Part shown: in pieces, positions 16,851 through 26,916 of the stretch | Layout: each line of letters opens with the position of its first letter | Numbering within the stretch: the first letter of the stretch is position 1 | NCBI RefSeq assembly: GCF_024346675.1 | Contig: NZ_AP024850.1 | Coordinates: 2,480,001 to 2,544,000, forward strand | Source of the DNA: Photobacterium sanguinicancri | GTDB taxonomy: Bacteria; Pseudomonadota; Gammaproteobacteria; Enterobacterales; Vibrionaceae | Reading direction: 5' to 3' | Length of the DNA stretch: 64,000 nt | Notes under the pieces: generated by a model | Told to the model about the DNA's origin: nothing | Seen by the model: the letters and a program-made list of their open reading frames with translations, nothing else | The model's database searches: none | Translations under genes and position numbers: made by a program

Positions 16851-17555
16851 TTAGCGCTGACATGCCTTTTGTAGGCTATCGGGCAATGTTGGCCATGTTA
16901 ATGTCCACGGCGATTGCCATTGTGCTAACGCCACTTTCACTTCATCACTATGCCACAACTCACCTTGTTCTGGTGGGCAAGTAAAACGTTGGGTTTCGCC
17001 TTTATATGGAAATGCCAGCGAGTAAGCATGCAAGTAACCACGGTCTGCATCTTCGCTGCCATAAATCGCATCCCCAGTAATGCCAGCACCGACACTGCGC
17101 AGCGCAACCCGAATTTGGTGTGTTTTACCCGTATGGGGCTTACATAAAAAGAACCGACGACCATTACCCGCAGCTGCAGAAAAAAACTGGGTGACTGCTG
17201 GGTTTTCTTTGGTACTTTCAAGTTTCCAGCTGCTGCGACGAGAACGACTCATATCGCCCACCACGACACCTTGTTTTTTCTTCGGTTTTTTAGTGCTGAT
17301 CGCAATATAAAACTTATCGACAACACGATTGGCAAAATTTGCAGAGAGTAAAGCTGCAGCCTCTTTATTACGCCCTAATAAGAGCAAGCCTGATGTCATC
17401 TTATCTAGTCGATGAATCAAGTAGAGCTGCTTATCACCCGTTTGCTCAGCAACCGCCGCTAACAAAGGCTGATCATTATCATCTTTATGCACACTCACGT
17501 TGGGGTGTTTATTGATAATTAAAAAGTCAGGGTGTTGATGAACCAATGTAAACAT
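16851..17555 (-). CDS. RluA-family RNA pseudouridine synthase
   Basis: This 234-residue protein isomerises uridine to pseudouridine in RNA. The catalytic motif HRLDKMTSGLLLLG has D51, and the C-terminal motif KPHTGKTHQIRVAL is present. The N-terminal S4 domain found in RluC/RluD is absent, so the protein corresponds to the short stand-alone branch of the family (TIGR01621-like). The target uridine cannot be read from sequence. Its start at 17555 lies 170 bases from the transporter gene stop, beyond a terminator. Confidence 0.85.
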   Translation of the reverse strand: MFTLVHQHPDFLIINKHPNVSVHKDDNDQPLLAAVAEQTGDKQLYLIHRLDKMTSGLLLLGRNKEAAALLSANFANRVVDKFYIAISTKKPKKKQGVVVGDMSRSRRSSWKLESTKENPAVTQFFSAAAGNGRRFFLCKPHTGKTHQIRVALRSVGAGITGDAIYGSEDADRGYLHAYSLAFPYKGETQRFTCPPEQGELWHSDEVKVALAQWQSPWTLTWPTLPDSLQKACQR

Positions 17556-17672
17556 ACTGCGGCCTTAGGTAGAGAAAGCGGTAAACGGCATGAACGCGGC
17601 ATGCACATAATAGAAAGCGGAGTATATACCCAAGTCATTATAAAGTGCAGGCTGCTATCCATACCTTTATAT

Positions 17673-17699
17673 AAAAAGAAAACCACTCGATTGAGTGGC
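17673..17699 (-). terminator. Terminator of NSS transporter gene
   Basis: On the minus strand GCCACTC pairs with GAGTGGT across a four-base loop (17682-17699), followed by a T-rich stretch. Confidence 0.75.
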
Positions 17700-17724
17700 T
17701 TTCTTCTTTTATGTATTCCGTAGT

Positions 17725-19059
17725 CTAGGCAAAGAATACAAATAGCATCAGTAGTGGGCAAACAACACGAACATACCAAGGCCAAATTTTCCAGAATAAG
17801 CCTTGTTCCAGTTCAGGGTAACCTTGCTTGATCTCTTGTAATGCTTGATCGCGCTTCCACACCCAACCAACAAGTAGTGCGAATACCATACCTAAAATAG
17901 GCTGAGCATATTCCGTGGTCAGCGATATAACCAAACCAAACATATCCCCAAAGTTAAATACGATAATGCCAGAGAAAACGGTAATAATGCCGCCAATCCA
18001 CCATACTGCGACTTTACGATCTTGCTGTAACTCTTCGGTTGCACAAGCAACGGGGACTTCAAGCATCGAGATTGACGATGTGAGTGCAGCGATAACCATA
18101 AGAATAAAGAACAGAACACCAACCAATAAACCAGCTGCGCCCATGGTATCAAACATCGCAGGTAATACGCTGAAGACTAAAGTGTCTGATGACAGTAAAG
18201 CCCCTGCTTCGTTATAAATTTCAACACCATTGTTTGCAGCTACAAACATCGCAGGCAAAATCAATAGCCCGGCAATGAAAGCAACACCAGTATCAAGTAG
18301 AGCAACTTGCGCAGCGACTTTCGGTAGGTTTACATCCTTTTTGATGTAAGAGCCGTATACCATCATCGAACACACACCAAGCGAAAGAGAGAAGAAGGCT
18401 TGCCCCATCGCACTCACAACAAGATCGGCGCTAAACTGGGAAAAGTCAGGAATAAGGTACATTTTCAGGCCATTGATCGCGCCATCTTGGGTCAAGATGT
18501 AGGCCACCATCAATACAAACAATATCAATAGAACAGGCATTAACCGTGTCGACCAGCGTTCGATACCATCTGCAACACCATTACGAACCACCACTATGGT
18601 GAGCACCATAAAGACAACCATCAAAATAAGATTACGAGCCGTACTGAAAGACTCTAACCATTGCGCGGCCGACACCATACCAAGCGATTCAAGAATGGGC
18701 CCCGCTAAAGAACCCAACAGCCAGCCTGCGACAATGGCATAGAAACTGAGGATCATAGAAACCGCGATCATGCCCGCAATACCAAGTCCAGTCGCAACTT
18801 TCTTCTGTTGAGGCCAAATTGAACGTAGAGATTTAATGGGGTTGGCACTGCCGTAACGACCAATAGTAAGTTCAGCCACCAACAGTGGGTATGCCAATGC
18901 AAAAACCATCAATAAATATACAATCAAAAAAACAGCGCCGCCGTTACTTGCCGCTTGGGTCGGAAAACCCCAAATGTTACCTAATCCAACGGCTGAACCT
19001 GCTGCTGCTAAAATAAAACCAATTTTGGAGCTAAACTGCGCCCTCGATTGACTTGCCAT
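17725..19059 (-). CDS. Sodium-dependent transporter, NSS/SNF family
   Basis: This protein of 444 residues has about eleven membrane helices. The N-terminal signature FILAAAGSAVGLGNIWGFP and the unwound-helix Asn-Gly-Gly region (ASNGGAVFLIVYL) identify the neurotransmitter:sodium symporter family (LeuT/MhsT/TyrT relatives), which takes up amino acids with sodium. AGGGAAGG precedes the ATG. Bacterial members commonly have eleven helices, as here. The amino acid transported is not predictable. It is divergent from clsA across 394 bases. Confidence 0.88.
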   Translation of the reverse strand: MASQSRAQFSSKIGFILAAAGSAVGLGNIWGFPTQAASNGGAVFLIVYLLMVFALAYPLLVAELTIGRYGSANPIKSLRSIWPQQKKVATGLGIAGMIAVSMILSFYAIVAGWLLGSLAGPILESLGMVSAAQWLESFSTARNLILMVVFMVLTIVVVRNGVADGIERWSTRLMPVLLILFVLMVAYILTQDGAINGLKMYLIPDFSQFSADLVVSAMGQAFFSLSLGVCSMMVYGSYIKKDVNLPKVAAQVALLDTGVAFIAGLLILPAMFVAANNGVEIYNEAGALLSSDTLVFSVLPAMFDTMGAAGLLVGVLFFILMVIAALTSSISMLEVPVACATEELQQDRKVAVWWIGGIITVFSGIIVFNFGDMFGLVISLTTEYAQPILGMVFALLVGWVWKRDQALQEIKQGYPELEQGLFWKIWPWYVRVVCPLLMLFVFFA

Positions 19060-19453
19060 ACGCCTTCCCTGTCGTGTTAGTTTTCATTATTTCATTGGAT
19101 GCACGCTTGTAAAATATAGTTTACGAAACGAGAAAATGTATTTCCATTGTGTTACTGGCTAGTAAATCAGTTATCGAATAAAATGTGAAGCGCACTTTTC
19201 AATATTTTGATATTTGGCTCTGTTTATTTTCACCAATCCTGCATAAAACACTAACTTTATTCACATCAGCATCATGACATCACACTTAATGCATACTCAC
19301 TGATATTTTCTATCCTTTGGTACTGGTATTGGCTTTAGTATTCCTCGTTACACTTTAATCCGCACTCAGCACCGACTTTAGTGAGTTAACACTATGTTTT
19401 CGCGACAAAACGATGCAAAATGCCTACAGAGTTTTGCAATTATAAGTCTGTAA
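19060..19453. other. Divergent intergenic region, no clear site
   Basis: The gap between the NSS transporter gene and clsA is A+T-rich and must contain both promoters. I saw no gene, terminator or confident operator in it. Confidence 0.5.
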
Positions 19454-20911
19454 ATGGAACAGTTTTATCAAATCCTAGCTTGGGTTAGCGTTTTTCTATA
19501 TTGGCTACTGATAGCGGGTATTACAATTCGGGTTGTGTTCAAACGTCGTGTCGTTGGCGTCTCTCTTGCGTGGTTGATGATTATTTACATCATTCCGGTC
19601 GGTGGGATCATAGCCTACCTTTTATTCGGTGAACTCAATCTAGGAAAGAAACGGGCTAAACGCGCATTAGATATGTTCAGCCCATACGCAGACTGGTTTC
19701 AACGCCTGAATGATTGCCCTGAACACCAACCACAACTGATGAGCCAATATGCGCGGCCAATCTGTGATTTGTGCGAAAATCGCCTAGGTATACCAAGCCT
19801 CGTTGGCAACAGCCTATCGCTTCAAGATTCCCCTCAAACCATTTTAAAATCTATTATTGAAGATATAAAACAAGCACAGCTTTCCATTCATCTTGAATTT
19901 TATATCTGGCACCCAGGTGGCTTAGCCGATGAAGTCGGTGTCGCATTAATCGATGCCGCAAAGCGTGGAGTACGCATAAAGCTATTATTAGATTCCGCAG
20001 GTAGCATGCGTTTTTTCCGATCCCACTGGCCACGATTAATGCGTCATGCAGGTATTGAAGTCACAGAAGCATTAGCCGTCACCCCGTTTCGAATGTTCTT
20101 ACGCCGCTTAGATTTACGTCAACACCGTAAAATTGTGGTGATCGACAACGAAATTGCCTATACCGGATCAATGAATTTAGTCGACCCAAGGTTTTTTAAA
20201 ACCGATGCTGGAGTTGGCGAGTGGGTAGATGTGATGGTGCGGTTAACCGGACCGACAGTCACAGTGCTAAACAGCATTCAAGCCTGGGACTGGGAAGTTG
20301 AAACGGGGATGCGAGACTTACCGCCAATGCCGAGTTGTAACGTCAACCATCCCGATGAGCACTCAGATACAGTGCAGGTCATCCCATCAGGCCCTGGAAT
20401 GCCAGATGAAATCATCCATCAGGTGTTGCTGCTCAGTATTTATCAAGCATTAGAAAGCGTAGTAATTACAACACCTTACTTTGTACCAAGTGAGAATCTG
20501 CTTCACGCCCTGCGCGGTGCGGCACTTCGTGGGATCAATGTCAGTCTGATTATTCCAGATAAAAACGATTCCACCATGGTTGAATGGGCAAGTCGTTCAT
20601 TTTTTGCTGAGTTACTCAGCGCGGGCGTAAAGATTTATCGATTCCATGGCGGACTGTTGCACACGAAATCAGTCGTTATCGACGATAATCATTGCTTAAT
20701 CGGCACAGTTAACTTGGACATGCGCAGTTTGTGGCTGAACTTTGAAGTCACATTAGCCGTAGACAGTGCTGAATTTACCCAACAATTAAGCTGGCTACAG
20801 CAAGAATATATTAAAAACTCCACCTTAGTTGATTGGCGTGAGTGGGAAAAACGTTCAGTCCAGCATAAGCTTGCTGAGCAGTTTTTCTATATGTTTAGCC
20901 CACTCCTCTAA
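19454..20911 (+). CDS. clsA: Cardiolipin synthase A
   Basis: This 485-residue membrane-bound phospholipase-D-type enzyme condenses two phosphatidylglycerols to cardiolipin and glycerol. Two N-terminal membrane helices (about 8-30 and 38-58) are followed by two HKD motifs: H224-K226-D231 in QHRKIVVID with the downstream GSMN, and H403-K405-D410 in HTKSVVID with GTVN. Length and order match ClsA of enteric bacteria (486 residues). It is transcribed alone, with a bidirectional terminator shared with the end of the Tad locus. Confidence 0.93.
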   Translation: MEQFYQILAWVSVFLYWLLIAGITIRVVFKRRVVGVSLAWLMIIYIIPVGGIIAYLLFGELNLGKKRAKRALDMFSPYADWFQRLNDCPEHQPQLMSQYARPICDLCENRLGIPSLVGNSLSLQDSPQTILKSIIEDIKQAQLSIHLEFYIWHPGGLADEVGVALIDAAKRGVRIKLLLDSAGSMRFFRSHWPRLMRHAGIEVTEALAVTPFRMFLRRLDLRQHRKIVVIDNEIAYTGSMNLVDPRFFKTDAGVGEWVDVMVRLTGPTVTVLNSIQAWDWEVETGMRDLPPMPSCNVNHPDEHSDTVQVIPSGPGMPDEIIHQVLLLSIYQALESVVITTPYFVPSENLLHALRGAALRGINVSLIIPDKNDSTMVEWASRSFFAELLSAGVKIYRFHGGLLHTKSVVIDDNHCLIGTVNLDMRSLWLNFEVTLAVDSAEFTQQLSWLQQEYIKNSTLVDWREWEKRSVQHKLAEQFFYMFSPLL

Positions 20912-20967
20912 CCCACATACTTAGTGTAAGTACCGCTCAGCTACGAATAGAGCAATCAATAGCACGA

Positions 20968-21005
20968 AAAAATCCCAGCCAAGTCGAACTTGCGCTGGGA
21001 TTTTT
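20968..21005. terminator. Bidirectional terminator between clsA and the Tad locus
   Basis: AAAAATCCCAGC (20968-20979) pairs with GCTGGGATTTTT (20994-21005). A and T runs provide tails on both strands, ending clsA and the convergent Tad operon. Confidence 0.88.
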
Positions 21006-21030
21006 AATCATGCGGAAAGATAACGTTCTA

Positions 21031-21669
21031 TTAAACTTTAATCTCAACACGTCGATTAAGCTCTCGCCCTGTTTCAGTACTGTTATCAGCAACAGGTGCA
21101 GACTCGCCCTTACTAGACGCTTTTAATTGGTTTTTATGCATTCCACGCGATTTTAAGAAAGCTTCTACCGACTCACTACGACGCAACCCTAATGCCAAGT
21201 TATATTCGGCACTGCCCTTTGCATCAGTATGGCCTTCAAGCTGAATCATCGCGTTACTGTGCTTTAATTGACCTGCAATCTTTTCAAGAATACGTACCGA
21301 TGTTTTGCTCAGTGTTGAGCGGTCAAAAGTAAAAAATACCCGTGCAATAGTTTGTCCACTCTGGAACTGAGGAGAGGTATCATTATCTACAATTCTGACG
21401 ACATCATTTTGCTCAAGGTATGCAAGACAATCACGGCTTATATCCGTAGTATCCGCTAATAATTCGGTATAAGCAGACAAGTTTAAATCAACCGGTTTAC
21501 CCGCCAGCATTTGACCATTACGATTATGTGCAATAATAACAGGCTGATGCTGAGTAATGGTTAACTCTTGATTAAAAGCTGTTGTTTCACATAAGTGCTG
21601 AAGCAAAGTTTCATCCGCATATACGTTAGTTGCAGTCACTAATAATAATGGCAGTAAGCGTTTCATCAT
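21031..21669 (-). CDS. OmpA-domain outer-membrane protein at the end of the Tad operon
   Basis: This protein of 212 residues has a signal peptide (about 1-18, ending VYA) and a C-terminal OmpA/Pal peptidoglycan-binding domain (about 100-212) with LEGHTDAKGSAEYNLALG and GRELNRRVEIKV. The middle part is unassigned. It begins two bases after the tadD-like gene and is therefore the last gene of the Tad operon. In several Vibrionaceae Tad loci an OmpA-like protein occupies this place and presumably anchors the secretin complex to the cell wall; that role is inferred. Confidence 0.82.
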   Translation of the reverse strand: MMKRLLPLLLVTATNVYADETLLQHLCETTAFNQELTITQHQPVIIAHNRNGQMLAGKPVDLNLSAYTELLADTTDISRDCLAYLEQNDVVRIVDNDTSPQFQSGQTIARVFFTFDRSTLSKTSVRILEKIAGQLKHSNAMIQLEGHTDAKGSAEYNLALGLRRSESVEAFLKSRGMHKNQLKASSKGESAPVADNSTETGRELNRRVEIKV

Positions 21670-21671
21670 GG

Positions 21672-22505
21672 TTAAACATCCTCATTGTGATCAGCATCTT
21701 GCTGCACATTTTTATTACTTGGTACTAGTGATGGTACTTGCAGTGGTTCTGTATTATCAGATTCAACATTCAAAATAGGCAAAGCTTCATTTGCTGGTTT
21801 GGCTAAATCCTCACGCAATTGCATGAACATTTCAGTTGCTTCTTCCTCACTCATTTCCTGTAATAACAGGTTTTTCACTGCCGAGTATTGCTTTGAAAGC
21901 ATCAAACTAACAATTAAATTCGCTTTAATTTTTGAGTCGTAGCGATTTTTTTGATATAGCGGTGATAAGCGCTTTGCCGCTTTATCATATTTACCTTCCA
22001 TCATTTCAGTCATGGCAAGATTATTACGAATTGCATCTTCATTTTTAAAGCCAACACGCGCTTCAAAGAAGTATTTACGCGCCTCATCAAATTTACCTTG
22101 TCGCGCCAGCATAATGCCGTATAAATTTTTAACCGCAAAAACATCCTTACCAACAGCTAAGCTGTAATCAATATAATATTTAGCCTGACTGTACTCTCTA
22201 TTATGGTAAGCAATATCCGCTCTTGTTAACCAACAAGTATCTATCTTACTGCACTCATCGTCGGGGACTTGGTCAATATAATAACTTGCCGCCTCTACAT
22301 CATTATCTTTAAAATAGGCAGCAGAAAGCTTTACTGATGCTACATAGTCTTTAGCATTATTTTTCAATCTCGCACGGTAACTCTCTTGCAAACCATCATA
22401 ATTCTTAGTGATTTCCATTCGCTCTTCATCAGAGACTTTAGGTTTCGGCGAGCCTGAGCAGCCAGCAAGAGCGATTAAAACAAAAATACTTATTACTATT
22501 TTCAT
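21672..22505 (-). CDS. tadD: Tad pilus TPR lipoprotein TadD
   Basis: This is a lipoprotein of 277 residues with lipobox IALAGC (C16) followed by tetratricopeptide-like helical repeats through about residue 210 (for example LYGIMLARQGKFDEARKYFF). TadD is thought to act as a pilotin or assembly factor for the outer-membrane secretin RcpA. Its start overlaps the stop of tadC by one base. The C-terminal about 40 residues are low-complexity and acidic. Confidence 0.85.
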   Translation of the reverse strand: MKIVISIFVLIALAGCSGSPKPKVSDEERMEITKNYDGLQESYRARLKNNAKDYVASVKLSAAYFKDNDVEAASYYIDQVPDDECSKIDTCWLTRADIAYHNREYSQAKYYIDYSLAVGKDVFAVKNLYGIMLARQGKFDEARKYFFEARVGFKNEDAIRNNLAMTEMMEGKYDKAAKRLSPLYQKNRYDSKIKANLIVSLMLSKQYSAVKNLLLQEMSEEEATEMFMQLREDLAKPANEALPILNVESDNTEPLQVPSLVPSNKNVQQDADHNEDV

Positions 22506-23380
22506 TAGCCAATCCCTCCCGACTGCGCAACTCTCATGACACCCGGAGCGATGATCAAAATTACAATAGGAATCATAATAAATAATATAAGTGGGACACT
22601 CATTTTGGCAGATAACTTTCCAATTTTTTCTTCAGTTTCCAGCATTTGAACTTCACGAATATCTTTTGATAGCGTAATTAACACTTGGTAAATCGAGCTA
22701 CCATGCTGAAGGCTTTGCAGTAAGGTAAAAGTAAAACTACGTACTTCTTGAGTATTAATACGCACTGCAAACTCTGTCAATGCGGTTTCTAAGCCTGTCA
22801 AACGTGCACGCTCTGCCGTTTTATGAATATGATAGGCTAAGTGTTTGTCAAAACCTTGCATTTCATCCGCTAAATAGGCAAGTGCCGATTCAAGCGTCAT
22901 CCCCGTTTGAACACATACCGCCATTAAATCAATTAAATAAGGCAGCTCTCGACTGACATTGCGCTCGACGGCTTTTCTTTTAGCCACAAGCACCCAATCA
23001 GGAACGATAATCACCGCAATCATAACACCCAAAAATGGCAAAATTGCATCATTCAATTGCCATATACCAGCTAAGATCTGGAATCCACAGATAGCAGTAG
23101 TTATCCCTATCACACTAAATTTGGCTGGTAAGTAATATATTGCTAAACCTTTATTATATACACCAGCCTGCTCAAGTTTATGTTCAAACTCTTTTTTGTT
23201 CTCCGCGCTAATTTTATTCATTGCTTTGCGGAAGTTCCGACGCGCATCGGACTCTGTTTCTTCACTCTGTAACAGGTGATGCATACGCTTACGTAACTTG
23301 GCTTTATAGCTTGAATGAATCCAGCTGAAAGCACCGACGCCTATAAGCAATATAACGAGAGATATCAGCATTGAAGACAC
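22505..23380 (-). CDS. tadC: Tad pilus inner-membrane platform protein TadC
   Basis: This protein of 291 residues belongs to the T2SSF family, with membrane helices near the N-terminus, at about 95-130 and at the C-terminus (PLILFIMIPIVILIIAPGVM), and a cytoplasmic four-helix domain between (LPYLIDLMAVCVQTGMTLESAL). With TadB it forms the platform that couples the ATPase TadA to pilin extrusion. Its start codon overlaps the last base of tadB, so translation is coupled. Confidence 0.92.
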   Translation of the reverse strand: MSSMLISLVILLIGVGAFSWIHSSYKAKLRKRMHHLLQSEETESDARRNFRKAMNKISAENKKEFEHKLEQAGVYNKGLAIYYLPAKFSVIGITTAICGFQILAGIWQLNDAILPFLGVMIAVIIVPDWVLVAKRKAVERNVSRELPYLIDLMAVCVQTGMTLESALAYLADEMQGFDKHLAYHIHKTAERARLTGLETALTEFAVRINTQEVRSFTFTLLQSLQHGSSIYQVLITLSKDIREVQMLETEEKIGKLSAKMSVPLILFIMIPIVILIIAPGVMRVAQSGGIG

Positions 23381-24303
23381 TATTTAATACCTCGCATCAG
23401 AAAATAGATAATAGCCATCCCCACCGCCTCACTCGCAAGCATATAATATAATATATACCGACCATCAGGATCTCGTATAACAAAATCAAAGTTATCCGGT
23501 TGCATAAATTTCATTATTAGTAAGAAAGCAAAAGGTATAGCACCAACAATTTTTGCTGAAATCCTTGCTTCAGAAGTCATTGCATTGGTTTTCTTTTCAA
23601 CCGCTCTTGCATCAAACAGCACTCGATTAAGACGAGTCATTACCTCTCTTAATTGACCACCACGAATCATATTTGCACGCAAAGTGATAATAAAAAACCG
23701 GTAACTTTTATATGGGCAATTTTGACAAGAACGACGAAAAACATCATCAGGAGACTCACCAATTTGTAATCGCTGACCAACCCATTTAAATTCTTGTCCA
23801 ACAATACTATCTAATTTATTGCCTACAAATTGAATCGCTTGCATTACACTTTCACCAGAGCTAATCGCACTGGTCATTAAATTTATTGCGTCAGGAAAGG
23901 ATGCCTCAAAAAGCTTCTTACGACGAGCAAGTAAAAAACGAAAAAGGATAAACATCGCGATAAAAGGAGTCACAATTAAAGTAGTTATACCAGAAACGAA
24001 ACCTAAGGCTAAGTACGCACCAACAACATAGCTCATCGAAAAGCTGATGATAACAATGCCTATCGCAACTTGAATAAGACCTTTTTTTCCTAATTGCGAA
24101 AACACGCCATTTAAACGGATAAGAATACGGTCTTTTAAACTCTCACCTTTTAAAGATGCCAAGTTCATCAGATTAATCTCATTTTCAGCCTTGGTTTTCT
24201 GATCTTTTTTAATCGCTGAGATTTTTTGTTTTTTCATTGTAAGGCTATTACTATAAAGCAGTGCTGCTGCACCGAGTAACAATAGCGAAAAATACAGAGT
24301 CAT
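23380..24303 (-). CDS. tadB: Tad pilus inner-membrane platform protein TadB
   Basis: This 307-residue T2SSF-family protein has an N-terminal helix, a pair of helices at about 80-125, the cytoplasmic domain with FPDAINLMTSAISSGESVMQAI, and C-terminal helices. It is the usual partner of TadC. It starts 28 bases after tadA in the same operon. Its sequence shows no truncation. Confidence 0.92.
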   Translation of the reverse strand: MTLYFSLLLLGAAALLYSNSLTMKKQKISAIKKDQKTKAENEINLMNLASLKGESLKDRILIRLNGVFSQLGKKGLIQVAIGIVIISFSMSYVVGAYLALGFVSGITTLIVTPFIAMFILFRFLLARRKKLFEASFPDAINLMTSAISSGESVMQAIQFVGNKLDSIVGQEFKWVGQRLQIGESPDDVFRRSCQNCPYKSYRFFIITLRANMIRGGQLREVMTRLNRVLFDARAVEKKTNAMTSEARISAKIVGAIPFAFLLIMKFMQPDNFDFVIRDPDGRYILYYMLASEAVGMAIIYFLMRGIK

Positions 24304-24331
24304 GACATTCCTCTTCTTCCTTCCGCTTCCC

Positions 24332-25600
24332 TTATCGGAAGGCAGTCATAAGTTCATTGTACAAACCAAAAAACTTTGATTTTTTCGCCAACTCAGAACG
24401 CTGCATCAAGCCAGGAGTAACAAAGCGGCCCGATATTTTCTCACCTTCGCCTTGATGATCATCGGCTTCGAAACGGAAAATATCTTCCATCACAACATTT
24501 TCACCCTCTAAACCCACGACTTCTGATATTGCCGTCACTTTACGGGTGCCATCGTGTAAACGGTTGGCTTGAATAACGATATTCACCGCACTGACAATAG
24601 TTCGACGAATAGCTTCTAATGGCAAACTCAGATTGGCCATCATTATCATACTTTCAACACGAGCAAGTGCATCTCGTGGTGTGTTGGCGTGTAATGTCGA
24701 CATAGAACCATCATGGCCTGTATTCATCGCTTGCAGCATTTCAAACGCTTCTGGACCACGGCACTCACCAATAATAATACGATCTGGGCGCATACGTAGG
24801 GCGTTAATTACCAAGTCTCGCTGGGAAATAACACCTGTTCCTTCTGTACCTGCGACACGCGTTTCTAACCGTAATACATGGGGCTGTTGTAAGCGAAGCT
24901 CTGCTGCATCTTCGATGGTTAAAATACGTTCTTTTTCTGAAATATATTGCGATAAGCCGTTCAGAAGCGTCGTTTTACCTGAGCCCGTACCACCAGAGAT
25001 CAAAATATTACAGCGGCAACGTGCTGCAATCATTAATACTTTAGCCATCTGAGGGCTCATGGCACCAAACTCGACCAGTTCTGGCAAACCGATACTTTGC
25101 TTCTTAAACTTACGAATGGAAATAGCAGTACCATCAATACTGATCGGGCTAATCACTACGTTGACACGGCTACCATCAGGCAAACGCGCATCAGCCATCG
25201 GTGTTGATTCATCAATACGGCGACCAACACGAGACACAATACGCTGAGCGACTTGGCGTAACTGCTTATCATCAACAAAGTTGATATCTGTCTGCTCGAC
25301 AATACCGTGGCGTTCAATAAAAATATTATTCGGACCATTTACCATGATATCGGTTATATCTTCATCATCCATCAAAGGCTGAAGAGGTCCGAGCCCTGTC
25401 AATTCATCGATTAAGTTAGTAACGTACTGACGACGCAAAATAGCAGGAACAGGCTGTTCCATTTGTTCAACCAGCATGTCAACGCCATTCGTTAACTGTG
25501 CACGCAGCTGCTCTTTTGATGCGCTTTCAACAGCATTCGTATCCAGAGCTTCAAAAATACGATTACGAATATCTAAATATAGTGACTTTGCAGCACTCAT
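24332..25600 (-). CDS. tadA: Tad pilus secretion ATPase TadA (CpaF)
   Basis: This 422-residue GspE/VirB11-superfamily ATPase energises Flp pilus assembly and perhaps retraction. Walker A GGTGSGKT is at 203-210, and the Walker B region with RPDRIIIGECRGPEAF and the His box with GHDGSMSTLHAN follow. The N-terminal domain carries DIMVNGPNNIFIERHG, typical of CpaF. It lies 50 bases downstream of tadZ. Confidence 0.95.
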   Translation of the reverse strand: MSAAKSLYLDIRNRIFEALDTNAVESASKEQLRAQLTNGVDMLVEQMEQPVPAILRRQYVTNLIDELTGLGPLQPLMDDEDITDIMVNGPNNIFIERHGIVEQTDINFVDDKQLRQVAQRIVSRVGRRIDESTPMADARLPDGSRVNVVISPISIDGTAISIRKFKKQSIGLPELVEFGAMSPQMAKVLMIAARCRCNILISGGTGSGKTTLLNGLSQYISEKERILTIEDAAELRLQQPHVLRLETRVAGTEGTGVISQRDLVINALRMRPDRIIIGECRGPEAFEMLQAMNTGHDGSMSTLHANTPRDALARVESMIMMANLSLPLEAIRRTIVSAVNIVIQANRLHDGTRKVTAISEVVGLEGENVVMEDIFRFEADDHQGEGEKISGRFVTPGLMQRSELAKKSKFFGLYNELMTAFR

Positions 25601-25650
25601 GTTTATCTCAATCTATAAAGTAACGCGATAAATTCAATCAAGGTTTAAAT

Positions 25651-26916
25651 CTATTTTTTTGTCAATGCCGCTTTCAAAGGGGACAATAATTGCTTTAAAG
25701 GATTACGTTTGACTTCTATTGAGCGTCCTAACACTAAACCTGAAAGACTCAGTAATTTATTAGAGAAGTTTCCATTCAAATCAATGAAGCGCTTACCCGC
25801 CAATAAGGTTGAAGGAATAGTACGATCGTGGGCAATTTCAACATCAACAGGACGAGCGAGTTCTTTCTCGATTTCGTTCTTATAAAGAACACCATCACGG
25901 AAGGTGCGATGTTGATTCAATACCAATAAGCTGCGTGGTGTCTTAAGTGACATACGTGATGCCATATCTAAGTTATGCAATGTCCGTTTCGCTGAACGTA
26001 CAGAGGAAACCGTGGGGTCCGCGATAACAACAACCGTATCAAAACTTTCACAGAAAAATTTATAATCTAATGGGAAAGGTATAGAAGATGAAAAATCTTC
26101 AACGATTAAATTGAATCGGCGAAGCAGTAAAGATGTCACCGCATCACTCTCTTTCAAGCAATCCTGAACGGGCGTTTTCTCCCCATCAATCGCAAGAACC
26201 GATAAGCCATCGTTAACCTTAAGCAACAAAGATTGCGCTGAATCTTCATCTAGCTGAGTCAACTGAACCGATGACTTGCTCATGTCAATTTTAGGGTAGT
26301 CATTCATGCCAAGCAGTACATCTAAATTACTGTCGGTATAATTGTGATCGACCAACATGACACGACTTTGGGTCTCTTTTCGTAAAAATCGTGCTAACTC
26401 ACAGCTTAATAATGACGTTCCAACACCACCTTTAGAACCGACTACAGCAATACGCTTTGCTTTACGTTCTTTACCTAACCCCTTACCACCATGGTGATTG
26501 CGTACCACATGGCGCATAAAGTCACTTAATTCACTTTTAACGACAGGCCAGAATACATAGTAAAAACCCATTTCTTTCAACGAGCGAATGGTTGAGATTG
26601 CATCTTCTTTGCCAATAACAATGACTGAAGCAGTATTAGGAATCTGTGGCGCAAGCTCAGCCATACGAGCGACGACATCATCACAATCCGTGAGTTCGAT
26701 CAAAACCATATCGACACGTAACTGATTCACCGCAAAGAATTCGTTCCATGTTGCTACCTTCATTTGGCGTAAATCAGGCACGCCTAATGCGTCGAAGCTG
26801 AACACTTCCTTCACAAGATCACGGCAATGTTCTGATTGATAAAACAGAACACTCCCTAAACCTAAAGATTCCTCAGCCGTCTGGGTCGATTTGAGCGCTT
26901 CAGTAAGATCTAACAT
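25651..26916 (-). CDS. tadZ: Tad pilus localisation protein TadZ (CpaE-like)
   Basis: This protein of 421 residues has an N-terminal atypical receiver-like domain (about 20-140) and a C-terminal MinD/ParA-type ATPase domain. The deviant Walker A motif reads SKGGVGTS (161-168), with Thr where the second Lys of KGGxGK would be, which is common in TadZ. TadZ/CpaE places the pilus machinery at the pole in other bacteria. Its start overlaps the stop codon of the upstream lipoprotein gene by one base. Confidence 0.9.
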   Translation of the reverse strand: MLDLTEALKSTQTAEESLGLGSVLFYQSEHCRDLVKEVFSFDALGVPDLRQMKVATWNEFFAVNQLRVDMVLIELTDCDDVVARMAELAPQIPNTASVIVIGKEDAISTIRSLKEMGFYYVFWPVVKSELSDFMRHVVRNHHGGKGLGKERKAKRIAVVGSKGGVGTSLLSCELARFLRKETQSRVMLVDHNYTDSNLDVLLGMNDYPKIDMSKSSVQLTQLDEDSAQSLLLKVNDGLSVLAIDGEKTPVQDCLKESDAVTSLLLRRFNLIVEDFSSSIPFPLDYKFFCESFDTVVVIADPTVSSVRSAKRTLHNLDMASRMSLKTPRSLLVLNQHRTFRDGVLYKNEIEKELARPVDVEIAHDRTIPSTLLAGKRFIDLNGNFSNKLLSLSGLVLGRSIEVKRNPLKQLLSPLKAALTKK